Part shown: one piece after another, positions 5,480 through 7,009 of the stretch
Layout of the letters: the number at the start of each line of letters is the position of its first letter
Position numbering within the stretch: position 1 is the first letter of the stretch
NCBI GenBank assembly: GCA_905233865.1
Contig: CAJOGH010000048.1
Span: 1-7,009 of the forward strand
Source of the DNA: an uncultured Atopobiaceae bacterium
GTDB taxonomy: Bacteria > Actinomycetota > Coriobacteriia > Coriobacteriales > Atopobiaceae
Length of the DNA: 7,009 nucleotides
Direction: 5' to 3'
Translations under genes and position numbers: made by a program
The notes under the pieces: model-generated
Database searches by the model: none
What the model saw: only the letters and a program-made list of their open reading frames with translations
What the model was told of the DNA's origin: nothing

Positions 5480-6966
5480 GGGCCTCAAAGCTGCTGGAGC
5501 CGTGGTCTCCGCTTGCCCGTACCGTCGTCTGGGCGCTTGCGACCATCGCGGTCATGCTGCTCGTGTGGATGGCGCCCCAGGGCGCGTATGGCATCACTCA
5601 TGCCAGTGGCTACACCTACAACAGTGACGGGACGTTCCTGTACCCGTACCTTACCTACTACTACGTGGACGCTGACGGCCTCACGTCGTACTCGGCCACG
5701 ACCCACACGCGCGTGGAGCAGATGAGTCCCACGGGCTCTGAGTCCGACCGCTATGATAACAGCCAGTCGTCCAACGGCGGCATCATCCGCGACCTGCACC
5801 TGACGCTCCATACTGGCAACGAGGACGCCAACAAGCTCTGGCTTGAGTATCGCGTGGCGAGCAAGGCGGGGTGGAGCGACTGGGTGCGCGCCACGCAGGG
5901 GTCGCATGCGACCGCGCCTGATGGCGGCGACGTCACGGAGATCCAGATAGACGTACGCGGAGACATTGCCAACCGCTACTCGTGCGAGTACAACGTGCAC
6001 GCCTTTCTGAACGACACCGCCCACAACGGGCACGTGAAGTCCAACACGGGCACCTCTGCCAACGGTGGGGGCATCCCGGTTGACGGCTTCCATGCCAATA
6101 TATCCATCACCGAGTATCCCGTGACCTACTCCTCGTCCTTTTCCAACGGGCGAGCGGGGACGACCCTGGGCACGTGTAAGACCACGTATCGCGACCGCAT
6201 AGGCGAGCGCTATACGGACGCGCCGCGCGGCTATGCCTACCAGGGCTCCGAGGGAACGGGCGAACTGTGCTGCGGGGCGTCCGACGTGACGGTGAGGTTC
6301 GCTCCCATCTCCTACACCGTCGCCTTTGATGGCAACGGTGCCACATCGGGGCAGACGCCACCCATGGGGATGACCTATGACGAGGCAGGTGCCGCGCCGC
6401 CATGCGGGTTTGAGCGCGAGGGCTACGTGTTCCGCGGATGGGCGACCGCCCCTGACGAGCCAGCTTCGATGAGTGAGGGTGACGAGCTGCTCAACCTGAG
6501 CGACAAGGAGGGCGACACCGTCACGTTCTGGGCCACGTGGGACCTTGACATGACCAAGCTATCGTTTAGCGTCCCGACGACGATACCGTTGCGCGTCCTG
6601 CCCTCCGGTGAGGTCGTGGCCCCTCAAAGCACCTACATAGAGAATCTGAGCCCCTGGCCCATCGCAATCGATGCCACGAGCGTGCAACCAACGCAGGGGG
6701 CGCCCATCACGCTGGCATCGTCTGTCAAGGCGGGCGACAAGGACGTGATGACGCTTGCCTATGGACTGAGTGGCTCGCTGGTCGACGCCGCTGGCGCGAC
6801 CGGGGAGACCAGGCTTGCCAAGGAGGACGTGGTGCTGGGACGTGCCGGTGCGGGCGACGCGCGTGTGCCGCTCGTGTGGGAGTCCACGTCCGCCCCGCTC
6901 ACGGACCTGGCCGAGCCTGTGTCGCTCTGTGACGTCACCTGGTCGGTGAGCCCGAGGCCGTCATGA
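5476..6966 (+). CDS. Large secreted modular protein: GW-rich (ChW-like) module, InlB B-repeat, VPT-type domain
   Basis: This 496-residue exported protein has a signal peptide with core about 17-35 and likely cleavage after AYG (39). A Tyr-rich stretch (46-72) follows. Residues 105-178 resemble the clostridial hydrophobic ChW repeat (LWLEYRVASKAGWSDWV ... VTEIQIDVRG ... YSCEYNVHAFL). Residues 278-355 are an InlB B/Listeria-Bacteroides repeat (YTVAFDGNGAT ... GYVFRGWAT ... VTFWATW). Residues 361-496 form the domain shared with the secreted protein two genes upstream (LSFSVPTTIPLRVLPSGEVV ... YIENLS ... VTWSVSP). There is no sorting signal or C-terminal membrane segment, so it is either released or held by partners. 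These modules are known in surface and adhesion proteins; adhesion or wall binding is inferred. The start at 5476 is preferred to 5470 for ribosome-site spacing. The stop overlaps the next start by ATGA. Confidence 0.9.
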   Translation: MRASKLLEPWSPLARTVVWALATIAVMLLVWMAPQGAYGITHASGYTYNSDGTFLYPYLTYYYVDADGLTSYSATTHTRVEQMSPTGSESDRYDNSQSSNGGIIRDLHLTLHTGNEDANKLWLEYRVASKAGWSDWVRATQGSHATAPDGGDVTEIQIDVRGDIANRYSCEYNVHAFLNDTAHNGHVKSNTGTSANGGGIPVDGFHANISITEYPVTYSSSFSNGRAGTTLGTCKTTYRDRIGERYTDAPRGYAYQGSEGTGELCCGASDVTVRFAPISYTVAFDGNGATSGQTPPMGMTYDEAGAAPPCGFEREGYVFRGWATAPDEPASMSEGDELLNLSDKEGDTVTFWATWDLDMTKLSFSVPTTIPLRVLPSGEVVAPQSTYIENLSPWPIAIDATSVQPTQGAPITLASSVKAGDKDVMTLAYGLSGSLVDAAGATGETRLAKEDVVLGRAGAGDARVPLVWESTSAPLTDLAEPVSLCDVTWSVSPRPS

Positions 6967-7009
6967 TCGCGGGGCGCCGCCGCCTGGTTGTCGCCAGCCT
7001 TGTGGTGTG
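6963..7009 (+). CDS. Start of another exported or membrane protein, cut by the window end
   Basis: ATG overlaps the previous stop codon (ATGA at 6963-6966), with GAGG (6954-6957) 5 bases upstream. The 15 visible residues, MIAGRRRLVVASLVV, have the basic n-region and start of a hydrophobic core expected for a signal peptide or N-terminal anchor. The frame stays open to the last base. A further secreted partner, a signal peptidase or a sortase would all fit; nothing decides between them. Confidence 0.6.
   Translation, partial: MIAGRRRLVVASLVV

Overview
The window looks like chromosomal DNA from a high-GC Gram-positive bacterium. The best guess is the Coriobacteriia (Atopobiaceae/Olsenella-like). 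This rests on strong G/C preference at third codon positions, purine-rich Shine-Dalgarno sites, a sortase-type sorting signal, a Listeria-Bacteroides (InlB B) repeat and a Clostridium-type GW-rich surface module. The genus is an inference from general style, not from a database match.

Layout: bases 1-114 are a short non-coding end with an inverted repeat that may be a terminator. Bases 115-3344 hold a three-gene minus-strand operon, in transcription order: a small alpha/beta-hydrolase esterase (COG4947-like), an ATP-grasp carboxylate-amine ligase-like protein with a remarkable alternating-lysine C-terminal tail, and a cytoplasmic type I L-asparaginase. Bases 3345-3783 are a divergent regulatory region with two sets of 7-bp direct repeats, both at exactly 11-bp period. 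Bases 3784-7009 hold a plus-strand operon of at least five tightly packed or overlapping genes, all exported or membrane proteins: a two-TM protein with a beta-rich ectodomain, a secreted protein, a small sortase substrate (MPQTG), a large secreted modular protein, and the start of another exported protein cut by the window end.

How the genes may work together: the minus operon suggests a small intracellular pathway that makes an amide or peptide-like product (ATP-grasp), hydrolyses an ester (esterase) and recycles asparagine (asparaginase). No substrate can be read from the sequence. The plus operon looks like a cell-envelope complex. One small protein is wall-anchored, one is membrane-tethered, and two secreted proteins share a homologous C-terminal domain (VPTxIPxxVLPxGE...YxENxS...VxWxVxP). 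The layout recalls the WxL/Csc loci of lactobacilli and enterococci without matching the canonical WxL domain, and it is the best candidate here for an undescribed system.
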